Shown here: positions 28,547 through 36,427 of the stretch, piece after piece | Layout: every line of letters starts with the position of its first letter | How positions within the stretch are numbered: position 1 is the stretch's first letter | Assembly (NCBI RefSeq): GCF_030540775.2 | Contig: NZ_CP141266.1 | Location: 3,025,001 to 3,089,000 of the forward strand | Length of the DNA stretch: 64,000 nt | Direction of reading: 5' to 3' | From: Flavivirga abyssicola | GTDB lineage: Bacteria > Bacteroidota > Bacteroidia > Flavobacteriales > Flavobacteriaceae | Position numbers and translations under genes: made by a program | The notes under the pieces: model-generated | Told to the model about the DNA's origin: nothing | Database searches by the model: none | What the model saw: the letters and a program-made list of their open reading frames with translations, nothing else

Positions 28547-28900
28547 CTATTCTTTATCAAGGTTTTTGGTCATATTAAAACCTACAAATAAACCAACACC
28601 AGCCATCAAAAATATACAGCTCACATATAGAGGTTCTTCATCTATAGCTAAATAATTCTCTAAAATGGCTGCAATTAAGGTTCCTAAGCCTATACCCATT
28701 AATAATAACGATAAGTTTAGTATAAGTACTTTCCAAATAGGCGCCGTATAACTTTTGCTTTTGCCTTTAACAAAAATAGAGGCATCGGCCCCTTTTTCTA
28801 TAAGCGCCAAACGTTCTTTGTTGCGTGTAGAAAAATACAAATAAAATACGCCGAAGATTGCTCCAAATATTACTGGTATTATAATTAATTCTGATCCCAT
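28547..28900 (-). CDS. DUF6249 family membrane protein
   Basis: This 117-residue protein has three predicted membrane segments (about residues 3-23, 57-82 and 92-109) and, after the first, the conserved cytoplasmic stretch RNKERLALIEKGADASIF that identifies DUF6249. The function is unknown. It is divergent from the ECF sigma gene, and its upstream DNA carries the same AATGTAACC-N16-CGTC promoter pattern as the sigma gene, so it is probably a target of that sigma factor. This is inference from the promoter match, not from the family. Confidence 0.85.
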   Translation of the reverse strand: MGSELIIIPVIFGAIFGVFYLYFSTRNKERLALIEKGADASIFVKGKSKSYTAPIWKVLILNLSLLLMGIGLGTLIAAILENYLAIDEEPLYVSCIFLMAGVGLFVGFNMTKNLDKE

Positions 28901-28946
28901 AATTGTTTGTTTTTAATTGATTAATTTTAAACTGTTCATAGCTTAT

Positions 28947-28975
28947 GACGATTCGTTTTTAATTTTGGTTACATT
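28947..28975 (-). promoter_or_regulatory. ECF-type promoter of the DUF6249 gene
   Basis: On the minus strand AATGTAACC (28975-28967) is followed after 16 nt by CGTC (28950-28947): an ECF -35 (AAC) and -10 (CGTC) separated by 17 nt. Transcription would start near 28940, about 40 nt before the ATG at 28900. Confidence 0.65.
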
Positions 28976-29000
28976 TTTTTGAATTTTTTTTTCCCATTCT

Positions 29001-29029
29001 AATGTAACCTTGATGAATCTATAGTCGTC
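29001..29029 (+). promoter_or_regulatory. ECF-type promoter of the sigma factor gene
   Basis: AATGTAACC (29001-29009) is followed after 16 nt by CGTC (29026-29029), the same elements and spacing as the divergent promoter at 28947-28975. Transcription would start near 29036, only a few bases before the ATG at 29040, implying a nearly leaderless mRNA and autoregulation. Confidence 0.65.
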
Positions 29030-29039
29030 TTACCTTAAA

Positions 29040-29627
29040 ATGACCACCAACGACCAACACTATATTGATCTAATTATTAATGGAGACACGAATGCTTTTG
29101 AAGTATTGGTGGAACGCTATAAGGACTTAGTATTTACTTTGACGTTGCGTATGGTTAAGAATAGGGAAGAAGCTGAAGAAGTAGCACAAGATACCTTTAT
29201 AAAAGCATACAAATCGCTAAATAAGTTTAAAGGTGATGCTAAGTTTTCAACTTGGATTTATAAAATTGCTTATAATACGAGTTTGGACAGATTAAAAAAG
29301 AATAAAAAGTATTTTAATAATGTTGCTATTGATGAGTTTACAGAACATCAGGTAAAAACAATTGACAATGCTTTAGATAATTTGGAAGATAAAGAAAGAG
29401 AACAATCCATTCGAGATTGTATCGCTTTATTACCAGAAGATGACGCTTTTTTGCTAACTTTATATTATTTTGAAGATCAATCTTTAGAAGACATATCAAA
29501 AACAATAGGGCTAAAACCTAATAATTTGAAAGTTAAATTGTTTAGAAGTAGAAAAAGATTGGCAACTATTTTAAAAGAGCGCTTGGAACCAGAAATAATT
29601 GAACATTATGAAAAAGAACGCAGATAG
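29040..29627 (+). CDS. ECF-type RNA polymerase sigma factor
   Basis: This 195-residue sigma-70 family factor has region 2 at about residues 23-92 (LVERYKDLVFTLTLRMVKN...EEAEEVAQDTFIKAYKSLNKF) and region 4 at about 120-180 with the helix-turn-helix EDQSLEDISKTIGLKPNNLKVKLFRSRKRL. Regions 1.1 and 3 are absent, so it is an ECF sigma. The downstream gene overlaps it by 20 nt and encodes a two-helix membrane protein that may be its anti-sigma partner. The AATGTAACC-N16-CGTC elements upstream fit a promoter recognised by the factor itself. The inducing signal is unknown. Confidence 0.95.
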   Translation: MTTNDQHYIDLIINGDTNAFEVLVERYKDLVFTLTLRMVKNREEAEEVAQDTFIKAYKSLNKFKGDAKFSTWIYKIAYNTSLDRLKKNKKYFNNVAIDEFTEHQVKTIDNALDNLEDKEREQSIRDCIALLPEDDAFLLTLYYFEDQSLEDISKTIGLKPNNLKVKLFRSRKRLATILKERLEPEIIEHYEKERR

Positions 29628-30021
29628 ATATTTAGATAGCTTAGCTAAAAAAGTAATTAAGGAAGCGCCTTTAGAACGTCCATCTTTTAATTTCACTGTT
29701 TCAGTAATGTCACAGGTTACAGAATTAAGCAATAATAGTATTACGGTTTACAAACCTTTAATATCTAAAAAAGGATGGATTGTTATTTCAATAGTGTTTT
29801 TTACTCTAATTATATATATGCTTTTGGGTATTCAAGAAGAACCAACGAGTTGGTTCGATTCTTTGGATTTAAGTGTGTTGTCTAATAATAAATTAACAAG
29901 TTTATTTTCAGGGTTTTCAATGCCAAAATCACTTACTTATGCCGTGATGCTTTTTGGACTCATGTTTTGTATACAAATACCATTATTAAAGAATCATTTT
30001 AATCAAAAATTTCAGAATTAG
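29608..30021 (+). CDS. Small membrane protein, candidate anti-sigma partner
   Basis: The ATG at 29608 gives 137 residues starting MKKNADRYLDSLAKK; a TTG 9 bases upstream is a poorer choice. The N-terminal 50 residues are soluble and charged, followed by two predicted membrane segments, near residues 51-71 (GWIVISIVFFTLIIYMLLG) and 106-126. The gene overlaps the sigma gene by 20 nt, so the two are translationally coupled. Position and topology fit an anti-sigma factor, but there is no recognisable zinc-finger (HxxxCxxC) anti-sigma domain, so this is inference. Its stop overlaps the end of the convergent cupin gene by 4 bp. Confidence 0.75.
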   Translation: MKKNADRYLDSLAKKVIKEAPLERPSFNFTVSVMSQVTELSNNSITVYKPLISKKGWIVISIVFFTLIIYMLLGIQEEPTSWFDSLDLSVLSNNKLTSLFSGFSMPKSLTYAVMLFGLMFCIQIPLLKNHFNQKFQN

Positions 30022-30521
30022 AGTCTTGTAAAAGCAGTAATTATATTTTTATGTTCAGGAAATTTTGAAATAAGTGTGTCTCTTTCTGGAAGTTCAAAAT
30101 CTTTAAAATCGAAACCAGGGGAAACTGTACATCCTACTAAAGCATATGTGTTTTTATCAATAACTTCAGCAGCAAACCAATCTTTAGCATTTACTACAAA
30201 TTGAGGGAATTGTTCCTTCTCTATATCGTTTCCTATAATGACGTTGGAGTATATACCATCATCAGAAATCATATGAAGTTTTATAGGTGATCCTTTATAA
30301 AAATGCCAGATTTCATCTTGTTTAATTCTGTGGAATGCAGAAAAAGATTCAGAAGTTAAAAGGAAGTAAATAGATGTGGTGTAATTTCTATGGCCGGAAA
30401 AGTCCGAACCTAGATTGTCTTCATTAATAACCCCGTTACTTCTATAAGTTTCTTTAAAATAACCACCTTCAGGATGTGGTTGTAATTCTAACTGGTCTAC
30501 GATTTTTTGAATAGTATTCAT
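30018..30521 (-). CDS. Cupin domain protein, DUF985 family
   Basis: This 167-residue protein has the DUF985 cupin pattern: LQPHPEGGYFKETYRS (residues about 13-28), SIYFLLTSESFSAFHRIKQDEIWHFYKG (about 50-77) with candidate metal histidines, and VGCTVSPGFDFKDFEL near 132. Members bind a metal or small sugar-like ligand, but no reaction is firmly assigned. No signal peptide. It ends overlapping the sigma-operon gene by 4 bp, and starts 6 bp downstream of the sterol-desaturase-family gene on the same strand, so those two are probably cotranscribed. Confidence 0.88.
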   Translation of the reverse strand: MNTIQKIVDQLELQPHPEGGYFKETYRSNGVINEDNLGSDFSGHRNYTTSIYFLLTSESFSAFHRIKQDEIWHFYKGSPIKLHMISDDGIYSNVIIGNDIEKEQFPQFVVNAKDWFAAEVIDKNTYALVGCTVSPGFDFKDFELPERDTLISKFPEHKNIITAFTRL

Positions 30522-30527
30522 AATTTA

Positions 30528-31457
30528 TTAAAGAGGTTTAATGTTCTTTTTTGCTTGCTCTCTCATCTGTTTAATGGTTAAAGAACTTCCATCATGACTC
30601 CATCCTGGAGGGCCAAAGGCATACATAAACTTATGATATATATTGGAGGATTTTTTCATATCATTCCAAATGTCTTTGTATTCATGGGTCAATATAATCA
30701 AAGGATTATAAGAGTTTGGGGGCTTTGTAACGCCATAAGCTATATCTATGTCATCATCTAGTTCTTTCCATGTACCAAATAATTTATCAAATAAATTTAA
30801 AAATCCGCCATGATTTTTGTCCATATACTCTAAGTTTTTGGCATGATGTACTTGGTGCATGGTATGGGTGTTAAATATTTTTTCAATAATCCCCATTTTT
30901 GGAATATATGTAGAATGTAATTGAAACTGCCAAAGTGCTTCAATACCCAAGCAAACGATGACCATTTCTGGAGGAAAACCAATAACTGGTAACCACATAT
31001 AAAATAGAGGTTTGTACAAAATAGTGAACCAGCCATTACGAACGGCTGTTCCAAGGTTAAAGTTTTCAGAGGAATGATGTACAATATGGGCTGCCCATAA
31101 AAAGCGTACCATATGATTTTGTCTATGAAACCAGTAATATGTGAAATCATCCAAAAATTGGCAAATTAACCAAACAGGCCAAGTGTAGCCAAAAGATTGC
31201 CATCCCATAATATTTGTACGCACACCGTCAACTATTGGGTTAAACAATTCGTATAAATAATTAAAAATTATAATAGCAGAAATGGTTTTTATCAATGGTG
31301 CTAAAACTATCGATCCAATTCCCATAGTTAGACTCGACATCAAATCTTTCCATTTATATAGGTCTTTACGGTTGTGTGTTTTGCTATATGTAAGTTCTAC
31401 TAAAATAAGACCTAAAAAACATGGAATACCGTAAACTAATGGGTTTGTAAAATTCAT
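30528..31457 (-). CDS. Sterol desaturase / fatty acid hydroxylase family membrane protein
   Basis: This 309-residue di-iron membrane enzyme has four or more hydrophobic segments and the histidine clusters of the family: HRQNH near residue 115, HIVHH near 127 and HTMHQVHH near 197. These clusters coordinate two irons that activate oxygen for hydroxylation or desaturation of a lipid. The substrate cannot be read from the sequence; bacterial members often act on hopanoids, carotenoids or fatty acyl chains. The gene starts 95 bp after the helicase gene, and that gap holds a 21-bp palindrome at 31491-31511. Confidence 0.9.
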   Translation of the reverse strand: MNFTNPLVYGIPCFLGLILVELTYSKTHNRKDLYKWKDLMSSLTMGIGSIVLAPLIKTISAIIIFNYLYELFNPIVDGVRTNIMGWQSFGYTWPVWLICQFLDDFTYYWFHRQNHMVRFLWAAHIVHHSSENFNLGTAVRNGWFTILYKPLFYMWLPVIGFPPEMVIVCLGIEALWQFQLHSTYIPKMGIIEKIFNTHTMHQVHHAKNLEYMDKNHGGFLNLFDKLFGTWKELDDDIDIAYGVTKPPNSYNPLIILTHEYKDIWNDMKKSSNIYHKFMYAFGPPGWSHDGSSLTIKQMREQAKKNIKPL

Positions 31458-31490
31458 CTACTTAAATTGAGAGAGATGTTCATAAAATTA

Positions 31491-31511
31491 ATAAAGTTAG
31501 CGTAACTTTAT
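31491..31511. promoter_or_regulatory. 21-bp palindrome between helicase and desaturase genes
   Basis: ATAAAGTTA-GCG-TAACTTTAT has perfect 9-bp arms. It lies 42-62 nt after the helicase stop and 34-54 nt before the desaturase-family ATG, on the minus strand. It could be an operator for the desaturase or a weak terminator of the helicase; the 3-nt centre and limited T-run make a terminator less likely. Confidence 0.45.
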
Positions 31512-31552
31512 TTTGGCGAAGGTATTGTTTATATAACGGAATTCTTAACGAA

Positions 31553-32794
31553 TTAGTACCAACGTTTCTTTTTCTTTTTTGAGGCTTCGCTTTTACGTCC
31601 CTTTTTATACTTACTACCTGTTTTTTTAGATTTATGAATAATAGGTTTTGCCTTTGGGTCTAAAGGATAAGGGTGGTCTTCAATAACGTCTATTTGTATT
31701 TGGATAAGTTGCTGGATTGTTTTTACATAATTTTTTTCATCTGCAGAACAAAATGAATAGGAGGCTCCTGTATTTCCAGCTCTTGCTGTTCGTCCTATTC
31801 TATGCACATAAGTCTCTGGTACATTAGGCAAATCAAAATTAATAACAGCATCTAAATTATTAATATCAATACCACGGGCAGCAACATCGGTGGCAATTAA
31901 AATATTAACATTATTGGATTTAAAGTTTTTTAAAGCCTCTTGCCTTAAATTCTGGCTTTTATCACCATGAATACTATCAACTTTATAACCATTTTTCAAT
32001 AATGTTTGTTCTAATTTTTCAACACCGAACTTAGTCCGTCTAAAAATAAGGATACTGCCTTTTATGGTATTTCTTAATAAATGCAAACACAATTCAATTT
32101 TATTACGCTTTGGCACATAATAAAGTGCCTGGTTTATGTTTTTTGATGTTGATGAGTTTGGGGCTACTTCAACACGTTCTGGTGTTTTTAAAATGGTATT
32201 GGCTAGCTGTTCTACTTTATAAGGAATGGTTGCGGAGAATAATAAGGTTTGTTTTTCTTTGGTACAAAGACGCTCAATTTTTTTTACATCATCAATAAAG
32301 CCCATATCCAACATTAAATCGGCTTCATCCAGTACTAAAGTTTCGACATGGTCTAGGTTCGCAATGTTTTGCTTGTGTAAATCAAGCAAACGACCAGGAG
32401 TCGCAATTAAAATATCCACACCTTTTTTTAGAATATCTATTTGAGGTTCGATAGAAGTACCTCCATAAACGACTGTGGTTCTTAAGTTTGTATAAGTACT
32501 ATAGTTTTTAAAGTTTTCTCCAATTTGTATGGCTAATTCGCGGGTTGGACTTACGATTAGAGCGCGAATTTTTTTTCCTTTTTTTGACGCATCCTGTTTG
32601 TCAAATAACAATTGTAAAATAGGTAAAGCAAAAGAAGCTGTTTTTCCGGTGCCGGTTTGAGCAGAAACAATAACATCCTTTTTGTTTAAAACTAAAGGAA
32701 TTGTTTTTTCTTGAACGAGTGTTGGTTCATCATAGCCTGTTTCTGCAATAGCCCTTAAAATGGGCCTGTTTAATTGTAAGTCTTTAAATGACAT
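31553..32794 (-). CDS. DEAD-box RNA helicase (RhlE-like)
   Basis: This 413-residue ATP-dependent RNA helicase shows all core motifs in order: the Q motif at the N-terminus (MSFKDLQLNRPILRAIAETGY...VQEKTIP), AQTGTGKTA (motif I), PTRELA, TPGR, DEAD, SAT, then IATDVAARGID and HRIGRTARAG. A lysine-rich tail (residues about 385-413) would help RNA binding. The overall length and short basic tail resemble RhlE-type proteins, which act in ribosome assembly or RNA decay. There is no adjacent gene that narrows the role. The upstream MOSC gene is on the same strand, 42 bp away. Confidence 0.95.
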   Translation of the reverse strand: MSFKDLQLNRPILRAIAETGYDEPTLVQEKTIPLVLNKKDVIVSAQTGTGKTASFALPILQLLFDKQDASKKGKKIRALIVSPTRELAIQIGENFKNYSTYTNLRTTVVYGGTSIEPQIDILKKGVDILIATPGRLLDLHKQNIANLDHVETLVLDEADLMLDMGFIDDVKKIERLCTKEKQTLLFSATIPYKVEQLANTILKTPERVEVAPNSSTSKNINQALYYVPKRNKIELCLHLLRNTIKGSILIFRRTKFGVEKLEQTLLKNGYKVDSIHGDKSQNLRQEALKNFKSNNVNILIATDVAARGIDINNLDAVINFDLPNVPETYVHRIGRTARAGNTGASYSFCSADEKNYVKTIQQLIQIQIDVIEDHPYPLDPKAKPIIHKSKKTGSKYKKGRKSEASKKKKKRWY

Positions 32795-32836
32795 ATTTGA
32801 ATTTTATGCCACAAAGATACGCCAAAATTAACTCTG

Positions 32837-33472
32837 CTATTTTAGGAATTTCTTTATTTTATCTCGTTTCCTTAAAGGTAAGGCCTCATTTGTTATAGCT
32901 AATTTAATTAATGCCTTATCTTTATTTTGTGAAAATAATAAATCAAAAAATTGCCATGTGGTTAAACTATTTTTCGCTTGTTCAATTAGCTTAAAAGTAT
33001 CACCGCTTTTTACAAACCCTTCTTTTAGAATGCGTACATAGGTTCCTGGAAACCCATGTTCTACAAAATCTTTTAATGCATTTTGAGTTCCAAACTTAAT
33101 ACCGAATTTATAACAAGGCTCTCGAGGTTGTGTAACTTGAACTAAAGCCTCTCCAATTTCGTATATATCGCCAATGTAAAGATCTTTTTCGTTTAAACCA
33201 GAAACTGTAAGATTTTCACCGAACATACCATGACTCCAGGCTAAATTCGGATATAAATTTTTCCAGTAAGCATAATGCTCATGAGAAAATATATAACAAG
33301 CTTTAAATTCACCACCATGTACTTTTTTATCTGATACTTCGTCATTTGTAACACCTTCTTTTCCTAAATAAATAGGCAGATTTGTTGGTTTCTTATAGAT
33401 TCCAGTAAGGACTTCTTTCCCGTTCCAGATTAAGGAAGTCGGTTTAGCAATATTGGTAGAAAGGATTTTCAT
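32837..33472 (-). CDS. MOSC domain protein (YiiM-like)
   Basis: This 211-residue protein has the MOSC core, with KVHGGEFKACYIFSHEHYAYW (about residues 50-70), HGMFGENLTVSGL (about 81-93) and the conserved cysteine in TQPREPCYKFG (about 115). MOSC proteins bind a molybdenum cofactor or carry sulfur. The YiiM-type members detoxify N-hydroxylated bases or oximes with a partner reductase; no such reductase is next to it. No signal peptide. The gene lies 59 bp downstream of the WYL regulator gene on the same strand. Confidence 0.9.
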   Translation of the reverse strand: MKILSTNIAKPTSLIWNGKEVLTGIYKKPTNLPIYLGKEGVTNDEVSDKKVHGGEFKACYIFSHEHYAYWKNLYPNLAWSHGMFGENLTVSGLNEKDLYIGDIYEIGEALVQVTQPREPCYKFGIKFGTQNALKDFVEHGFPGTYVRILKEGFVKSGDTFKLIEQAKNSLTTWQFFDLLFSQNKDKALIKLAITNEALPLRKRDKIKKFLK

Positions 33473-33531
33473 TTGTATAACGATATTTGTTGATCAAAAA
33501 TAATACAAAACTAACGAAGTCGTAAACATAT

Positions 33532-34239
33532 TTATGCTTTACTTTTGTCATAGAAGCAAGACTGAAAATAGGCTTGTAGATTAAATTTCCTGTCTTCAAA
33601 TTTCTCTTGTAGGATTTTAAAATGTTGAATTCTATCAATTCTGAAAGCACGAAAATCTTGTCGTAAGTGACACCATGCAATTAATATCCATTTGTGTTGC
33701 GAAGAATACATGGCGTAAGGTTCTATTTTTCTAAAGGAAACATCAGTTTCATTTACCTTGCAGTAATTAATTTCGATAAAATTGAAATTAGTAATAGCCA
33801 GTTGTACTTCGGAAAGCGCATGACTTGAAATATTTTCGTAAGTAGGATTGAAAATATGAATTTTACTTTGTAATAATTCACTTTTTTTCTGAATGGAAGT
33901 CCTAAAAACCGATTTAATTTTGATTAAAGCTTCATTAAAATCTTCAATAAAAGAAGTGTCTTTTGTTTGATTTATTAAGTGTTGAGCAGTAATTAAAGCA
34001 TTCGCTTGTTTTTCGGTAAATTGAACGGGGGCAACAGAATAACCTTCCATTAAAGAATACCCTCTACCTTCAATAGTTGTAACAGGTACACCAGCTTCTT
34101 CAAGTTTTCTTATGTCTCTGTATATAGTCCTGATACTAACTTCAAACTTTTTCGCAAGCTCATTAGCTGTTAAAAGACGTTTCGATTTTAACAGGGTTAA
34201 TATGGCTATGAGTCTTGGTAATTGAGACATAGAACTCAT
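33532..34239 (-). CDS. Helix-turn-helix transcriptional regulator with WYL domain (YafY family)
   Basis: This 235-residue protein has an N-terminal HTH_11 domain (residues about 6-60: LIAILTLLKSKRLLTANELAKKFEVSIRTIYRDI) and a C-terminal WYL domain (about 140-220), with KIEPYAMYSSQHKWILIAWCHLRQDFRAFRIDRI. WYL domains bind ligands such as nucleotides or oligonucleotides and regulate nearby or DNA-damage genes. A second Met at residue 4 is an alternative start. The 257-bp upstream region is unusual (see 34240-34496). The MOSC gene downstream may be cotranscribed. Confidence 0.9.
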   Translation of the reverse strand: MSSMSQLPRLIAILTLLKSKRLLTANELAKKFEVSIRTIYRDIRKLEEAGVPVTTIEGRGYSLMEGYSVAPVQFTEKQANALITAQHLINQTKDTSFIEDFNEALIKIKSVFRTSIQKKSELLQSKIHIFNPTYENISSHALSEVQLAITNFNFIEINYCKVNETDVSFRKIEPYAMYSSQHKWILIAWCHLRQDFRAFRIDRIQHFKILQEKFEDRKFNLQAYFQSCFYDKSKA

Positions 34240-34264
34240 CTTGATTTTTTCTATTTCCTAAAAA

Positions 34265-34342
34265 ATGGCTAAAATTCGTCCATATTTTGTTACTTTTTTT
34301 ATGCTTAGCACTGCTATGCCTTGCAAAAAATGCCTCATCTGA
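34265..34342 (+). CDS. Candidate 25-residue peptide
   Basis: ATG at 34265 to TGA at 34340-34342 encodes a short peptide with a hydrophobic start and a C-terminal PCKKC cluster (MAKIRPYFVTFF...AMPCKKCLI). It lies in the gap between two minus-strand genes. I see no promoter match or terminator that would confirm it, so it may be chance. Confidence 0.2.
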   Translation: MAKIRPYFVTFFMLSTAMPCKKCLI

Positions 34343-34496
34343 ACAAATTTTATCTCATTTTCGGTTAAAAACAAAAAGTCAAGATGAGTTCATAATAACA
34401 AAGATAGTGAACCGCATTACAATCCACTATCTTTTTATAACGCGTGTTAATTTTTTGATTGAATATATTGTAAATCACTTCCGTGATTTATTAAGA

Positions 34497-34874
34497 TTAC
34501 ATCATAGAGTGTAATGCAACTCTGTTGCCTTCGGTATCTATAAACTGTGCTATAAATCCATTTTCGGCAATATTAGTTTTTGGCATGATTATTTTACCTC
34601 CATTTGATTCTACTCTGGAAAGTGGTAAACCTAAATCGTCTCCACCATTTAAGTAGATGGTAGCGCCTTCTGTGGAAGGTGTTTGACCTTCTCCTTCAAT
34701 GATAGCACCTCCAACACCTTTGTTTTCCATGTCGTATGAAAAAACACCATATTTAATATTGTCGTCTGGCATAGGATGGTCTATAATTTCTGTACCAATA
34801 ACTGTAGCATAGAATTGTTTAGCTCTTTCGTAATCTTTTACTGGAATTTCAAACCAGTTAACTGCATTTTTCAT
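34497..34874 (-). CDS. VOC (glyoxalase/bleomycin-resistance) family protein
   Basis: This 125-residue single VOC unit begins AVNWFEIPVKDYERAKQFYATVIG, the usual first beta-alpha module, and ends FIDTEGNRVALHSM. The two halves (about residues 3-55 and 68-122) form the paired beta-alpha-beta3 fold. Members include glyoxalases, dioxygenases and antibiotic-binding proteins; the glyoxalase zinc ligands are not clearly conserved here, so the reaction is not assigned. It is a single gene on the minus strand, 134 bp from the AHSA1 gene. Confidence 0.88.
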   Translation of the reverse strand: MKNAVNWFEIPVKDYERAKQFYATVIGTEIIDHPMPDDNIKYGVFSYDMENKGVGGAIIEGEGQTPSTEGATIYLNGGDDLGLPLSRVESNGGKIIMPKTNIAENGFIAQFIDTEGNRVALHSMM

Positions 34875-35008
34875 TTTTTAAATTGATTTTAATTATTAAA
34901 CTTAATGCAAAGATATTTGAGCGTGTGTCACATTATGTCAGGGGTGTTTTTTTATTGAAAAAATTAAGAAAAAAATTAAATAATGTTGAAGGGTTTTAGT
35001 GTGCATTA

Positions 35009-35464
35009 TTAAATTGTTAGAGTTTCTAAGGTTGTTTCTAATCTTTCTAGAGCAGATCCCCAACCGTTATAAAAGCCCATTTCTTCTTGTTGCTTGCAAT
35101 ATGCTTCGGTAGCATGAATGACTTTGAACACAAATTTTGTGTTTTCACCGTCAGCTTCAAAGTATATTTGTAATTCTACATCTTCTGTCATTGGTTTAAA
35201 ATCGGCCGAAGTAACAATTTTTTTTAGCGTGACAATTTCCTTGTATGTACCTTCAGAAATAAATTCATTTCCGTCTGGCATGGGCATGGCATATTTCCAT
35301 TTACCACCAACCTTAAAATCATGATCAATCACCTTAATGTCCATTCCCTGTGGTGCCCACCATTTTAAGATGTGTTCTGATTGTGTCCAAGCGTCCCAAA
35401 CTAATTGTAATGGGGCATTAAATGTTTTTTCAATGGTTAAGGTTCTGTTTTTTAAATCACTCAT
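35009..35464 (-). CDS. SRPBCC (AHSA1/START-like) domain protein
   Basis: This 151-residue protein is an AHSA1-type helix-grip fold: RTLTIEKTFNAPLQLVWDAWTQSEHILKWWAPQG at the start, KVGGKWKYAMPMPDGNEF in the middle and the long C-terminal helix (QQEEMGFYNGWGSALERLETTLE). These proteins bind hydrophobic ligands in a cavity; the ligand is unknown. Its start overlaps the stop of the ArsR gene by 4 bp, the standard ArsR-AHSA1 pair, so the regulator probably controls it. Confidence 0.92.
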   Translation of the reverse strand: MSDLKNRTLTIEKTFNAPLQLVWDAWTQSEHILKWWAPQGMDIKVIDHDFKVGGKWKYAMPMPDGNEFISEGTYKEIVTLKKIVTSADFKPMTEDVELQIYFEADGENTKFVFKVIHATEAYCKQQEEMGFYNGWGSALERLETTLETLTI

Positions 35465-35787
35465 TTTTTGTTGTTTTTTGTCTGAATTTGATTAATATAA
35501 TTTTCAAAGGAGTCAATTCTATCTTCCCAAAGTTTATTGTATTGTTTAATCCATAAGAAAGCAGGAATTAGTTTTTGTGGTTGAATGAGGCATAAACGTT
35601 CTCTTCCGTTTTGGTTAAAATCGATTATTCCACATTCGTTTAATATTTTTAAATGTTTTGAAATAGCCGGCCTGCTTATTTCAAATTTTTCTGCTACCTG
35701 GTTTACACTTAAGGTTTCTGTAGCAAGTAATTCGATAATATCTCTTCTTACCGGATCTGCAATTGCCTGAAAAACGTCTCTTCTCAT
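35461..35787 (-). CDS. ArsR-family transcriptional regulator
   Basis: This 108-residue winged-helix regulator has the HTH in ETLSVNQVAEKFEISRPAISKHLKILNECGII (about residues 27-58), preceded by RDVFQAIADPVRRDIIELL. The metal-binding cysteine motif of ArsR/SmtB repressors (ELCVCDL) is absent, so it is of the kind paired with AHSA1 proteins rather than a metal sensor. It overlaps the AHSA1 gene by 4 bp. Two near-palindromic GTAA-N7-GTTAC sites at 35795-35836 lie directly upstream and are good candidates for its operators. Confidence 0.92.
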   Translation of the reverse strand: MRRDVFQAIADPVRRDIIELLATETLSVNQVAEKFEISRPAISKHLKILNECGIIDFNQNGRERLCLIQPQKLIPAFLWIKQYNKLWEDRIDSFENYINQIQTKNNKK

Positions 35788-35794
35788 AATTTAA

Positions 35795-35836
35795 GTAACT
35801 GATTGGTTACAAATGTATGTGTAATCATTCGGTTAC
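35795..35836. promoter_or_regulatory. Paired operator candidates upstream of arsR
   Basis: GTAACTGATTGGTTAC (35795-35810) and GTAATCATTCGGTTAC (35821-35836) share the 16-bp form GTAA-N7-GTTAC and lie 26 bp apart, beginning 8 bp before the arsR ATG. The first is a clean inverted repeat (GTAAC/GTTAC). Position and symmetry suit autorepression. Confidence 0.55.
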
Positions 35837-36071
35837 GCAAATGTTTTGGTAAGAAATGCTGATTTTTTTAATGTAGATTTTGGTAAAGTGCTGTAGTTAA
35901 AGCTAAAACAGTACTTTTTTATTGAGGTTATTTTTTTCTGAATGCTTTTTAATAGGTCGTGTTATTGGTTATTATTTGAAGTGTTTTTACAACCAAAAAA
36001 CAACGCTAATTAACATGGGTTTCGATATGTTATAATCTGATAATTAGTTCTTTAATGTTTTGCATTCTTAA

Positions 36072-36141
36072 CGAGGAGTGAGGAGGAATATCATTTTTAT
36101 GAGATGTCTCGTCGCTCATGCTTCGCTTAGTCGACATGACA
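36072..36141 (+). repeat. Dispersed intergenic element, copy A
   Basis: This 70-bp stretch matches 63911-63980 at 61 of 70 positions by my count, including GAGATGTCTCGTC and CTCATGCTTCGCT, and ends GTCGACATGACA. The TGTCATTCCGA start seen in the other copy is missing here. Confidence 0.7.
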
Positions 36142-36323
36142 AAAAACGGTTTTTCATTAATATAATACCATTTTTCTATTGAAATTTATATTGAGTTCAC
36201 GCTAATTAGTGATAAGTATAAAAAAATATGAGTAACCCTTTATATAAATAAGCAAGACTAAGGTTTGCAAAATACTAATAGTTAGGTTATTTATTTCAAT
36301 TAAAATACGATGTAAATTATAAA

Positions 36324-36369
36324 GTGTTGAATGATTAATTACTCCAAGGAATTATAAATCATTCAACAC
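36324..36369. terminator. Long hairpin downstream of the PspC-DUF2807 operon
   Basis: GTGTTGAATGATT (36324-36336) and AATCATTCAACAC (36357-36369) form perfect 13-bp arms around a 20-nt loop. It lies 59-104 nt beyond the DUF2807 stop on the minus strand and probably ends or stabilises that transcript. The following T-run is weak, so it may instead be a 3' stabiliser. Confidence 0.5.
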
Positions 36370-36427
36370 AATAAAGCTATCAAGTGTGAAAACTAAGAAA
36401 AGCTATTTGGTTGATTATAAAGTTTGT

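Larger units (their letters stand above)
35788..36427. other. Intergenic region with operators, a dispersed element and a hairpin
   Basis: This 640-bp gap between two minus-strand genes holds the arsR operators (35795-35836), a copy of the 70-bp dispersed element (36072-36141) and a hairpin with 13-bp arms (36324-36369). No reading frame here resembles a known protein. Confidence 0.65.

Noticed and set aside
29599-29607. TTG start for the candidate anti-sigma gene
   Set aside because: The ATG at 29608 gives a better start in the same frame; the extra three residues add nothing.
34287-34514. 75-residue open frame
   Set aside because: It overlaps the end of the VOC gene on the other strand and shows no recognisable domain.
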